In this document: positions 1 through 7,118 of the stretch, piece after piece | Numbering within the stretch: the stretch's first letter is position 1 | How the letters are laid out: the number at the start of each line of letters is the position of its first letter | Assembly: GCA_947378615.1 (NCBI GenBank) | Contig: CANCKV010000009.1 | Location: 1-17,477 of the forward strand | Reading direction: 5' to 3' | Length of the DNA stretch: 17,477 bases | Source of the DNA: Chitinophagaceae bacterium | GTDB lineage: Bacteria > Bacteroidota > Bacteroidia > Chitinophagales > Chitinophagaceae | The notes under the pieces: model-generated | Seen by the model: the letters and a program-made list of their open reading frames with translations, nothing else | Databases searched by the model: none | What the model was told of the DNA's origin: nothing | Made by a program: the position numbers and the translations under genes

Positions 1-690
1 TTGAAGAAAGAATTGGGTATTGAAAAGATATTCATTGGACTAGGAGGTTCAATGGGTGGACAACAATTATTGGAATGGGCTATTGATGAGCCCAATTTAT
101 TCGAACATATTATTCCTATAGCTACTAATGCCCGTCATTCTGCATGGGGTATTGCCTTCAATGCGTCTCAAAGAATGTGTATTGAATACGATCCTACTTG
201 GAAAGAAGAACATCCCGAAGCAGGATTGCAAGGCATGAAGACGGCAAGAAGTATTGCTCTAATTAGTTACCGTAATCATGACACTTACGATAATTTACAA
301 CAAGGAATTGCTGCAACAACGGAACATCTACCGCTTGATGAACAGATATTTAGGGCAGAGACTTATCAAAAATATCAGGGCGAGAAGTTGGCAAGACGAT
401 TTAATGCCTTTAGTTATTTTGCTTTAAGTAAAGGAATGGATAGTCACAATGTGGGCAGGGGAAGGGGGTCAGTAGAGGCTGCATTGCAATCAATCAAGGC
501 AAAGGCTTTGGTGATTGGCATCTCCACCGATTTGTTGTTTCCACCACAGGAACAAGCTTTTATTGCACAGCATATTCCTGACGGGAAGTTTATTGTCATA
601 GAATCTCTGTATGGTCATGATGGATTCTTATTGGAGTTTGCACAGATTGATACGGCTATCAGAAAGTTTTTGAAGGAAGTAGATGCGTAA
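1..690 (+). CDS. metX: Homoserine O-acetyltransferase (MetX), C-terminal part, 5' end outside window
   Basis: This alpha/beta-hydrolase-fold enzyme transfers an acyl group (acetyl in MetX proper) from acyl-CoA to the hydroxyl of homoserine, the committed step of methionine synthesis in the cytoplasm. The visible 229 residues carry the nucleophile elbow GGSMGGQQ with the catalytic Ser at residue 17, Asp177 in the STDLLFPP motif and His206 in YGHDGFL, so the triad is complete. Family members are usually about 330-380 residues, so roughly 100-130 N-terminal residues lie upstream. The first codon in the window, TTG, is simply the first in-frame codon and is not proposed as the start. Acetyl versus succinyl specificity cannot be fixed from this fragment; acetyl is the usual activity of MetX-type proteins. 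Confidence 0.95.
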   Translation: MKKELGIEKIFIGLGGSMGGQQLLEWAIDEPNLFEHIIPIATNARHSAWGIAFNASQRMCIEYDPTWKEEHPEAGLQGMKTARSIALISYRNHDTYDNLQQGIAATTEHLPLDEQIFRAETYQKYQGEKLARRFNAFSYFALSKGMDSHNVGRGRGSVEAALQSIKAKALVIGISTDLLFPPQEQAFIAQHIPDGKFIVIESLYGHDGFLLEFAQIDTAIRKFLKEVDA

Positions 691-1145
691 ATAACAAATT
701 GGATACAGATAATGATACCTCTGATTAAATAGTTTAAGTGATTAAAATAATTAATTATAAAGGATTGTAGGCATTTACTTTCGCAAAAAAATATTTTGAG
801 TATAAAAGAAGATTTGAAAATAAAAGGCAAAATGAATTAATTTTCTATTTCTCGTTTAGAATTTTTAGGAAAGAAGAAAAGGCTCTTCTATTAGAGCCTT
901 TTTATTGAGTAGAAATTCCTTTTTGTAAAAAAGAAGACTAATAAGGTTTTGAAACAAAGCAGTTAGTAACTGAATTAACTAAAACTAATACTAAAAATCC
1001 CCACAAAGAAAAGCTTCGATACCCCACTTATTGCCTTTAATAATTGTTATTTTAAAGGTGCAATTTTTTATAAAACGACTATATTTTAAAACAAATTTAT
1101 TTGGTATTAAAAAACTAATTATTTTAGCATTTCAAATTGAATGTT
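691..1145. other. Intergenic stretch metX-umuD (455 bp)
   Basis: No convincing gene is seen. The stretch holds one strong intrinsic terminator (877-903), listed separately, and otherwise AT-rich sequence leading up to umuD. A TTTATTTG at 1096-1103 resembles the Bacteroidota -7 element (TAnnTTTG with one mismatch) but no TTG stands at the right distance, so I do not call it a promoter. I see no convincing LexA-type palindrome upstream of umuD. Confidence 0.6.
877..903 (+). terminator. Rho-independent terminator, isolated
   Basis: A perfect 10-bp stem (AAAAGGCTCT at 877-886 and AGAGCCTTTT at 893-902) closes a 6-nt loop TCTATT, and the 3' arm ends in a T run. It lies about 190 nt after the metX stop with no ORF in between. 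It either ends a long metX 3' UTR or a short non-coding transcript. The A run before the stem means it could also work on the opposite strand. Confidence 0.8.
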
Positions 1146-1622
1146 ATGAATAATGAAGTAATGTATGGTTCCACCTATAATGGAACAAAGAGTTTTAGTC
1201 AGAATGATATTCAAACTGCAAACGCCACCGGTTTTGGTGCTGCCACAGATGACTACTCTGAAAGAGGGATTGACCTGAACGAACAGTTGATCATGAACAA
1301 GCCTGCAACTTTCTTCTTCAAGATGAATAGCGATGCAATGACAGAAGCGGGCATTTTCCCTGGTGATGTATTGATTGTGGATAGGAGTTTGAAGGCGTCA
1401 TCTGACAAAATTATTGTTGCCGCAGTTAATGACGATTTGGTAGTCAGGTATTTCAAACAAAACCAACAATTATTTTGGCTAGAAGCCGCAAATAAGCGTT
1501 ACGGAAACATGGTATTGGAAGAATTTACTGTTTACAGACCTTGGGGAGTTGTGACTTGTGTGATACACATCATTGAACCGGCATTGAAGGCGTTTTCAGC
1601 ACCAAAGAAATCTGGAAAATGA
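1146..1622 (+). CDS. umuD: UmuD-like subunit of DNA polymerase V, catalytic Ser and Lys replaced
   Basis: UmuD is the S24/LexA-fold partner of UmuC. In E. coli it removes its own N-terminus after RecA stimulation, which activates error-prone polymerase V. I start at ATG 1146 (158 aa); an in-frame TTG at 1137 and an ATG at 1161 are alternatives. Residues 29-80 align without gaps to E. coli UmuD from memory: the GIDLNEQLI segment, ATFFFK, then NSDAM where E. coli has SGDSM, then PGDVLIVDRS. The nucleophile Ser60 position is therefore Ala64 (codon GCA at 1335-1337), and the Lys97 position, 37 residues on as in E. coli, is Arg101 in LVVRYF. The Cys-Gly cleavage site corresponds to Thr28-Gly29. 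The fold looks intact but self-cleavage should be impossible. The gene overlaps umuC by 4 bp (ATGA), implying translational coupling. Confidence 0.93.
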   Translation: MNNEVMYGSTYNGTKSFSQNDIQTANATGFGAATDDYSERGIDLNEQLIMNKPATFFFKMNSDAMTEAGIFPGDVLIVDRSLKASSDKIIVAAVNDDLVVRYFKQNQQLFWLEAANKRYGNMVLEEFTVYRPWGVVTCVIHIIEPALKAFSAPKKSGK

Positions 1623-2902
1623 TTGCGATAGTAGATTGTAATAGTTTTTATTGTTCGTGCGAGCGTGTTTTCAAGCCTTCTCTCTGGAATAAACCCGTTG
1701 TAGTACTCAGCAATAATGATGGATGTATCATCGCTCGGAGTGATGAGGCAAAGGCAATTGGTGTCGGCATGTCTGGCCCATATTTTAAAGCTAAACCATT
1801 GATAGAACAATATGGAGTGGCTACGTTTTCGAGCAATTATAACCTATATGGTGATATGAGTTGGCGGGTAATGGAGACTCTTCGAGAACTTATGGGCAAA
1901 GAAAATGTAGAAGTTTATTCTGTTGATGAATGTTTTATTAATATGGATAAGGTACCTAAGGAACAATGGCAAGAAATGGCAGAAAAAATGCGTGACACCG
2001 TAGAAATGTGGACGGGTATAAAGGTATCTGTAGGTGTAGCACCTACAAAAGTACTCAGCAAGGTAGCAAACAGATTGGCAAAGAAAAATAAGTTGGCCAC
2101 TAAATGTGTGTTACTATTGAACAGTCCAAGAAAAATAGAACAGGCATTGCAAAAGACGTTGGTGGAAGACGTGTGGGGTGTCGGTGGAAAATATGCAGAG
2201 AAACTAAGGCGGTACAACATTTTAACAGCCTTCGATCTCAGCAAAAGAGACTTGAATTGGGGAAGAAATAACTTGGGAGGTGTAGTAGGAGAAAGATTAT
2301 TGAGAGAATTGAAGGGAGAACAAAGTAGGATAATGGAAAATCCATTAATTGACAAAAAAGTGATTGCTACCACTAGAATGTTTGGTAACCCTGTAAAAGA
2401 CATCAAAAGTATCAAGGAAGCGGTGGCTACCTATATTACTAGAGCGGCAGAAAAATTGCGTAGGCAACATAGTGCCGCCAAAACAATCAGCGTATTTGTG
2501 GTACCGAAAGAAGATAATTTTAATCCCCGTTTCAGACATGGTCCTAGTATTGGAGGATATACAACGCTGCCACTTGCGACCTCCCTCACGAATGAAATGA
2601 TTAAGCCTGCAATGGGTATTGTAGATCAAATTTTTGAGCAAGGTCGTACGTACAAAAAGGCGGGCGTAATGCTGAGTAGTATTGTTCCTGACAATTCGAT
2701 ACAAGGAAACTTATTTGAGGTGGGGAATAAAAAAAATGAACAACGCCTCTTAATGAGTATGATGGATAATATTAATTTCTCAATGAGGGATGATATACTC
2801 AAGTTTGCTGCAAGTGGCACTACCCGCAATTGGAAAATGCAAAAGAATTTTCATAGTCCACGCTATACTACACGATGGGGTGAAATATGCAAAGTGAATT
2901 GA
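1619..2902 (+). CDS. umuC: DNA polymerase V catalytic subunit UmuC (Y-family polymerase)
   Basis: This is a translesion DNA polymerase that copies past damaged bases. The full 427-residue length matches E. coli UmuC (422). The N-terminus MIAIVDCNSFYCSCER holds metal-binding Asp6 and the steric-gate Tyr11; YSVDECF supplies Asp103 and Glu104, the other two catalytic acids. A helix-hairpin-helix-like segment follows (EDVWGVGGKYAEKL), then the little-finger region. QGNLF at 362-366 corresponds to the beta-clamp-binding motif (QLNLF in E. coli), and the C-terminal SPRYTTRWGEI is the usual UmuC tail. All catalytic residues are present, so the enzyme should be active even though its UmuD partner looks protease-dead. 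The ATG sits inside the umuD stop (ATGA), so the two are made together. Confidence 0.96.
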   Translation: MIAIVDCNSFYCSCERVFKPSLWNKPVVVLSNNDGCIIARSDEAKAIGVGMSGPYFKAKPLIEQYGVATFSSNYNLYGDMSWRVMETLRELMGKENVEVYSVDECFINMDKVPKEQWQEMAEKMRDTVEMWTGIKVSVGVAPTKVLSKVANRLAKKNKLATKCVLLLNSPRKIEQALQKTLVEDVWGVGGKYAEKLRRYNILTAFDLSKRDLNWGRNNLGGVVGERLLRELKGEQSRIMENPLIDKKVIATTRMFGNPVKDIKSIKEAVATYITRAAEKLRRQHSAAKTISVFVVPKEDNFNPRFRHGPSIGGYTTLPLATSLTNEMIKPAMGIVDQIFEQGRTYKKAGVMLSSIVPDNSIQGNLFEVGNKKNEQRLLMSMMDNINFSMRDDILKFAASGTTRNWKMQKNFHSPRYTTRWGEICKVN

Positions 2903-3545
2903 AATATGAATGGAAAGTGTCAATTGAAACTTGAATTACGACAAAGGAGGTTTCACCACAAGGAAAACAAGGAAAAATCAAGGAGCACAAGGATTTCTAT
3001 TCAAATAATTTGTTATGAAGTATCAGAAATGTATTTTAGGCCTAGTGTCTCTACTAATAACTTCTTTTCAGAAAGTCGTTCCTAATGTTATGAAGTAGGA
3101 TTCCTCTGTGAACTTTTTTTATAAAATATGAAAAATCTATGCCCTTTCTATGTGCCTATGAACCTATGTGTTAAGCTTTTTCTTTTTTCTAAAACTTATT
3201 TAACTAGAAACATGAACTCCTTTATTTCACTCTTTGTGCAATCCTTGTGATCATTTTGGCGAAAATAGCTGAGTTATAACAATAGTTGGAATAAGTCGAA
3301 AGCAAACAAAAATCAACTGAATCTGTTATGAACTTGTCAAACATTTGGAAGCAACTAAAAATTAGTTGTTTTTGTCATTGTTTATTGTATTATTGCAAAC
3401 TTATTAAAGAGTATTAGCTACTTGATAATAACGGTTAACTAAAATTTATTAATGATTCATTTCTACGCTTAACTACATCAAACAGTTTATTCTTTTTCGA
3501 TTAGTAGTTTTCTCTTTTATTTGCAAACTAAATTTAATTATTCAG
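2903..3545. other. Gene-free stretch with short-period repeats (643 bp)
   Basis: No ORF of coding character was found. CAAGG occurs four times at 2959, 2968, 2979 and 2988 (spacing 9, 11, 9), and CTATG four times at 3137, 3148, 3156 and 3164 (spacing 11, 8, 8). The first series reads as CACAAGG-like units on the + strand, and the second as CATAGG-like units on the - strand. A further CCTTGTG lies near 3242-3250. GTTATGAAGTA appears twice, at 3012-3022 and 3087-3097. The last ~200 bp is AT-rich and should hold the porV promoter. Confidence 0.55.
3366..3395 (+). promoter_or_regulatory. Candidate Bacteroidota promoter for porV
   Basis: TTG at 3366-3368, a 19-bp spacer, and TATTATTG at 3388-3395 (one mismatch to TAnnTTTG). 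This would give a porV leader of about 145 nt. A closer TTTATTTG at 3516-3523 has no TTG at a suitable distance. In DNA this AT-rich chance matches are common, hence the low confidence. Confidence 0.28.
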
Positions 3546-4715
3546 ATGACAAATTCATCAGTTAAGCGTTTATTGATTGTATTACTAGCCTTAGGGGCAG
3601 GTATCATTTCCGAAGCACAAATCAATGTGGTCACCACAGCCGTTCCCTTTTTGCGTATTTCTCCCGATGCCCGTGCAGGCGGGATGGGTGATGTAGGTAT
3701 TGCTACAAATCCCGATGTGAATGCAAACTTTTGGAATCTAGCAAAAACTCCTTTTGCGAAGAACGACAATGCAATTGGATTTAATTATACGCCTTGGTTG
3801 CATGATTTGGGTTTGAATGATGTATATCTATTGTGTGCATCAGGATATCATAAGATTGATGAAATGAATGTCATTTCTGCTTCAGTAAGATATTTCAGCT
3901 TGGGTAATATACAGTTCACAGATAATAGTGGCAATCCACTGCAATCTTTTAATCCTAAAGAATATGGGATTGATTTTGGTTATGCCCGTAAACTTGGTGA
4001 TCGATTAGGATTGGGGGTTTCCTTACGCTATATCAATAGTAGTCTTGCTAATGGTGCACAAGATGGTACCGTTTATAAAGCTGGTACAACTGTTGCTGGC
4101 GATATTTCCTTATTTAAAAACGCTCCTAACGAAAATGGAGAGGGATTGAGTTGGGGTCTTACTTTATCGAATTTGGGAGGTAAGATTGGCTATACTAACG
4201 ATGCATTGAACAAGGATTATATCCCTGCTAATTTGGGTTTAGGACTTGCCTATACTAAAGTACCCGATGAAAGTAATCGTATTACATTTGCCTTAGATGT
4301 CAATAAATTATTGGTGCCTGCACCTCCTGTTTCTACTGGAGTGACTTCTACTGATTCCTCCGCATTGGCAGATTATCGTTCTAAAAGTGTGGTAAACAGT
4401 TGGGCGAGTTCGTTTAGCGGTGGTTCTCAACTTCAATTATTACAGGTTTCTGCAGGTATTGAATATACTTATGCGGATCAGTTTTCGTTGAGAGGTGGTT
4501 ATTTTTATGAAGATAATAGTCAGGGTGGACGTAAATATTTTTCGTTTGGAGCAGGTTTGAAATACAATATTATCGGTATCAATCTATCCTATTTGGTTCC
4601 TTCGGGCAATGGTGTTACTCGTAATCCATTGTCGAATACGCTTCGTTTTGGCGTTACTTTCGATTTGAATGACGGTTCTTCTAATACTGCTCCTGCCCCT
4701 GTGGATGGGAATTAG
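3546..4715 (+). CDS. porV: Type IX secretion system outer-membrane protein PorV (LptO)
   Basis: PorV is a FadL-like outer-membrane beta-barrel that works with the type IX secretion translocon: it takes substrates from the SprA channel and passes them to the attachment complex that anchors them on the cell surface. The 389-residue protein begins with a signal peptide (KR at 7-8, hydrophobic core 9-21, likely cleavage after Ala24 before QINVV). The mature start carries the family signature TTAVPFLRISPDARAGGMGD, then GIATNPDVNANFWN and a series of amphipathic beta-strands ending in a strand with an aromatic (LRFGVTFDL). A short Pro/Ala/Ser-rich tail follows. Only PorV is present here; other T9SS genes are not in the window, as is usual since porV is often unlinked from them. 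The gene appears monocistronic, or is followed by ispF across an inverted repeat. Confidence 0.93.
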   Translation: MTNSSVKRLLIVLLALGAGIISEAQINVVTTAVPFLRISPDARAGGMGDVGIATNPDVNANFWNLAKTPFAKNDNAIGFNYTPWLHDLGLNDVYLLCASGYHKIDEMNVISASVRYFSLGNIQFTDNSGNPLQSFNPKEYGIDFGYARKLGDRLGLGVSLRYINSSLANGAQDGTVYKAGTTVAGDISLFKNAPNENGEGLSWGLTLSNLGGKIGYTNDALNKDYIPANLGLGLAYTKVPDESNRITFALDVNKLLVPAPPVSTGVTSTDSSALADYRSKSVVNSWASSFSGGSQLQLLQVSAGIEYTYADQFSLRGGYFYEDNSQGGRKYFSFGAGLKYNIIGINLSYLVPSGNGVTRNPLSNTLRFGVTFDLNDGSSNTAPAPVDGN

Positions 4716-4729
4716 GGGTGTAAGGTGTT

Positions 4730-4811
4730 AGGTGTAGGGTATTAGGTATAGGATATAAGCTTTAGCTTTCTTTTTTCTGAATATATTTCGAAAACCTTTA
4801 ACCCTACACCT
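4730..4811. repeat. Long-loop inverted repeat between porV and ispF
   Basis: AGGTGTAGGGT at 4730-4740 is repeated exactly inverted at 4801-4811 (ACCCTACACCT), with about 60 nt between. The flanks add partial pairing (GTAGGGTAT at 4734-4742 against ATACCCTAC at 4819-4827). The left arm is part of a run of degenerate GGTGTTAGGTGTAGGGTATTAGG-type short repeats that begins right after the porV stop. No T tract follows, so a terminator role is not supported. Confidence 0.6.
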
Positions 4812-4841
4812 TGTACCATATACCCTACTTAAAATATAATT

Positions 4842-5318
4842 ATGCGAATAGGTTCGGGTGTTGATTTTCATCAATTAGTGGTTGGCAGAGACCTTTGGAT
4901 TGGAGGGGTAAAAATTCCTCATACAAAAGGAGCTTTAGGTCATAGTGATGCCGATGTGTTATTGCATGCAATTTGTGATGCATTACTTGGTTCGTTAGGA
5001 TTAGGCGATATAGGATTCCATTTTCCAGATACTTCGAATGAATTTAAGGGCATTGACAGTAAGATTCTGCTAAAAAGAACTTATGAATTGATTACTAAGG
5101 AGGGATATGAAGTGGTTAATCTCGACACAACACTATGCTTGCAGGCACCAAAAATAAAACCGTATGTTCCTACTATGCAACAAGCAATTGCGGATATTTT
5201 ACATATTGAATTGAAAGATGTTTCGATAAAGGCAACTACGACCGAAACAATGGGATTTGTGGGAAGAGAAGAAGGATTAATAGCTTATGCAACTGTGTTA
5301 GTAAAAAAGAAAGGGTAA
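4842..5318 (+). CDS. ispF: 2-C-methyl-D-erythritol 2,4-cyclodiphosphate synthase (IspF)
   Basis: IspF closes CDP-methylerythritol 2-phosphate to the cyclic diphosphate with loss of CMP, the fifth step of the non-mevalonate isoprenoid pathway, as a cytoplasmic homotrimer with zinc at each active site. The 158-residue length is typical. Zinc ligands Asp8 and His10 are in GSGVDFHQL and His42 in DADVLLHA, the GHSDAD loop (33-38) carries His34, and the C-terminal KATTTETMGFVGREEG gives the cytidine-binding and trimer-interface signature. All key residues are intact. The ATG is preceded by A/T-rich sequence without a Shine-Dalgarno, which is normal in this phylum. It stands alone rather than fused to or beside ispD. 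Confidence 0.97.
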   Translation: MRIGSGVDFHQLVVGRDLWIGGVKIPHTKGALGHSDADVLLHAICDALLGSLGLGDIGFHFPDTSNEFKGIDSKILLKRTYELITKEGYEVVNLDTTLCLQAPKIKPYVPTMQQAIADILHIELKDVSIKATTTETMGFVGREEGLIAYATVLVKKKG

Positions 5319-5442
5319 TTTCTTTGTTCTTCGATTGAGTAATTCACTATTTCTTTAAGGGCAATGTAGAATCGAAAAAATTTAAGAAAATCGAATTCCA
5401 TCCTAATCCTTATGGTGAAAAATTAATGGAATTTCGGAAAAC

Positions 5443-5480
5443 AAAACAGGCTGTCCTTTTATTAAGGAACAGCCTGATTA
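5443..5480 (-). terminator. Rho-independent terminator of the 5500-6174 gene
   Basis: The stem pairs CAGGCTGT (5447-5454) with ACAGCCTG (5469-5476) and CCTT (5455-5458) with AAGG (5464-5467), with a one-base bulge and a 5-nt loop. On the - strand the stem is followed by TTTTGTTTT, which fits termination of the - strand gene. On the + strand no T run follows, so it should not terminate ispF efficiently. Confidence 0.82.
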
Positions 5481-5499
5481 GCCAATAAAATCATTTGAC

Positions 5500-6174
5500 T
5501 TAATTATTTGAGAAAACAAAATCAGTACCCACACTCAATGGGCTTACTGTTACAGTATTTCCCGCATAACAATATAAATAATAGATGATACCTGCCTTTA
5601 GGTTACTGAATCTTTTTATTCTTTGTTTGGAAAAGTTGTGAATAATTGTTGGATTCGTACCTTCTGGCAATACTAAAACGCCATCAATAAAAGTTGTTCC
5701 TTCGGGTAAAGCACCGCCAACAACTATAAACATGCCATAATATTCGGCTCCATTCACTCCGTGATACTCCATTTCCATTACACCTCCACCACATTTTTTT
5801 AACAGTTTTAAAATAGGTTGTAGTAGCGGATTTACACCGCCGCCTATCACATTATTTTCATGAAAGCCAGAGAAACCAATCATCTCAGAGGTGAGATTTG
5901 GTAAATGATTCACATAATCAAGCAAATCATCAAGCATTGTCAACAATACAGTATATGAGTTTTCATAAGCTGCCTTTAAACCCTTTCCTCCGTAAGAATA
6001 TTCAGAACTTGCCTTGTTATAGGCATCTACTGCTGCTGAAAATGCAGCTTTTGTTACAGGAGGGGTAACAAAAAGAAGAACGTACTGAAATAGCCCATTC
6101 AGTATTTGAATAATGAAAATAGCAAATAAATGCTTTTTGTAATAAGGATAATCCTTTAATGCGTAAACTTTCAT
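5500..6174 (-). CDS. Unrecognised protein, helical N-terminus and beta-rich C-terminus
   Basis: The 224-residue protein has no motif I can name with confidence. Residues 15-37 are hydrophobic but contain Gln and Asn, so neither a signal peptide nor a membrane anchor is clear. Residues 38-105 look helical (PPVTKAAFSAAVDAYNKA, LLTMLDDLLDYVNHL), then come SGFHENN and a Gly-rich loop. Residues 130-224 alternate like beta-strands and end in a segment resembling a fibronectin type III strand pair (AGIIYYLYCYAGNTVTVSPL). Bacteroidota genomes contain many small proteins with this plan, a helical domain reading PPV...AVDAY...G plus an FN3-like tail, of unknown function; my link to them is from memory of the pattern. 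It is transcribed alone, convergent with ispF, with its own strong terminator. Confidence 0.75.
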   Translation of the reverse strand: MKVYALKDYPYYKKHLFAIFIIQILNGLFQYVLLFVTPPVTKAAFSAAVDAYNKASSEYSYGGKGLKAAYENSYTVLLTMLDDLLDYVNHLPNLTSEMIGFSGFHENNVIGGGVNPLLQPILKLLKKCGGGVMEMEYHGVNGAEYYGMFIVVGGALPEGTTFIDGVLVLPEGTNPTIIHNFSKQRIKRFSNLKAGIIYYLYCYAGNTVTVSPLSVGTDFVFSNN

Positions 6175-6586
6175 AACTTAAATTTTTAATTGTAAGAACA
6201 TATTTTGTTATAAACAATAATTTTTGAAATTAGATTTTACATTTATTTATTTTATAGAAATAAATACAGTTTAGATAGATTGAATTAAACATATATGTTC
6301 GACTACTAGTGGTTGTGCCATTGGGTTTCAGCCATTTTGGTAAAGCCAAAAAGAAGCAGAAAAAAATTTATAATATTTTTTAAAATCTTAAATTATTTTC
6401 AAAAAAGTGATATAAATCCTATTTACAAGCTAAAAAATAAATATGATTTTGAAATTTGTGATAAATATCATCAACTAATAATCCATGATATGGGTTTTGA
6501 TAGAAGGTAACAAAGTGTTAGATTTTAGTACCAATTGAAGTGGTTTGTTAAAGAAGGAACGCATGTTCCAAATCAAGGCTTTGGCA

Positions 6587-6838
6587 CTTGACATGTAGAT
6601 TTCATCCCTTGACATGAAGATTTGTGGACTTGACATGTCAAGTAGCTAATTCAAGATGTTTGGAGGACAAAAAATCTTGTCAAAACACCTACTCGACATG
6701 TCAAGCAAAAAAGTTGACATGTCAAGTAACAAATTAGACATGTTCGAAGAACAACTTTTCTTGTCAGGGGCTCAACTCTTCATGTCAAGTACCAAAACCT
6801 TCATGTCAAGTGCACAATTCTTGATTCTTTGAGGAAAA
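6587..6838. repeat. 21-bp-period array, 12 units with palindromic core TTGACATGTCAA
   Basis: Twelve consecutive 21-bp registers run without a single insertion or deletion. The core CATG, or a one- to three-base variant, falls at 6592, 6613, 6634, 6655 (GATG), 6676 (CTTG), 6697, 6718, 6739, 6760 (CTTG), 6781, 6802 and 6823 (GATT). The consensus unit is CTTGACATGTCAAG followed by about seven A-rich bases. The unit at 6628-6643 contains a perfect 16-bp palindrome, ACTTGACATGTCAAGT. Units at the left keep the left half-site and those at the right keep the right half-site (CATGTCAAG). The strict 21-bp step equals seven codons or two helical turns. Confidence 0.93.
6656..6832 (+). CDS. Possible 58-residue heptad-repeat peptide inside the 21-bp array
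   Basis: Because the array steps by 21 bp, one frame stays in register and reads as eight heptads: MFGGQKI, LSKHLLD, MSSKKVD, MSSNKLD, MFEEQLF, LSGAQLF, MSSTKTF, MSSAQFL. Met or Leu is always first, Ser is common second and third, and hydrophobic residues recur at position six or seven. The frame is interrupted upstream by stops at 6596-6598 and 6647-6649, so only the right two thirds of the array is open. It may be a real small protein, a decayed longer one, or a by-product of non-coding repeats. No promoter or ribosome site supports translation. Confidence 0.22.
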   Translation: MFGGQKILSKHLLDMSSKKVDMSSNKLDMFEEQLFLSGAQLFMSSTKTFMSSAQFLIL

Positions 6839-6987
6839 TTGTGAAGATTTTACCCACTTACGCACGTCAAATCAGGGTATCAATGCCGCAAATCGAGACT
6901 TAGGCATATTGGGTCTTAAACAAGTACCGTTACTAAATTTCGAATTGATACATACTCCTTGAATTTGAGAATAATGAACAAACGGCA

Positions 6988-7002
6988 CATGACTGAGTCA
7001 TG
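6988..7002. repeat. Interrupted palindrome CATGACT-G-AGTCATG
   Basis: Perfect 7-bp arms flank one central base, about 115 bp upstream of the start at 7119. A dimeric regulator could bind here, but no other evidence supports this. Confidence 0.35.
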
Positions 7003-7118
7003 CGCTAGTGGTTGAATCTAAAATGAATTAATAAAATATTTTGTATAATATTGTAAACTTATTATTCAAAATATGATTCACCTTTCACCTTACTATTTCT
7101 TTTAAAAAAACAATTTTC

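Larger units (their letters stand above)
6175..7118. other. Long gene-poor stretch (944 bp) with 21-bp array
   Basis: This is the longest stretch without a convincing long gene, lying between the start of the - strand gene and the start of the + strand TonB-C-like gene, so promoters for both should be here. It holds the 21-bp-period array (6587-6838), a short heptad ORF inside it, and an interrupted palindrome CATGACT-G-AGTCATG at 6988-7002. CTAGTGGTTG occurs twice in the same orientation at 6306-6315 and 7005-7014. I could not assign a promoter securely: a TAATATTG at 7046-7053 lacks a properly spaced TTG. Confidence 0.6.

Noticed and set aside
615..830. 71-codon - strand ORF across the metX end
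   Set aside because: It overlaps conserved metX coding sequence and has no recognisable features.
1619..1622. Frameshift between umuD and umuC
   Set aside because: The ATGA overlap is the normal coupled arrangement; both ORFs are full length.
6313..6510. 65-codon + strand ORF, Lys/Ile/Phe-rich
   Set aside because: Composition mirrors the AT-rich intergenic DNA, there is no motif, and no promoter or conserved neighbour supports it.
6587..6838. CRISPR array
   Set aside because: The whole period is 21 bp with no room for spacers, units drift gradually, and no cas genes are present.
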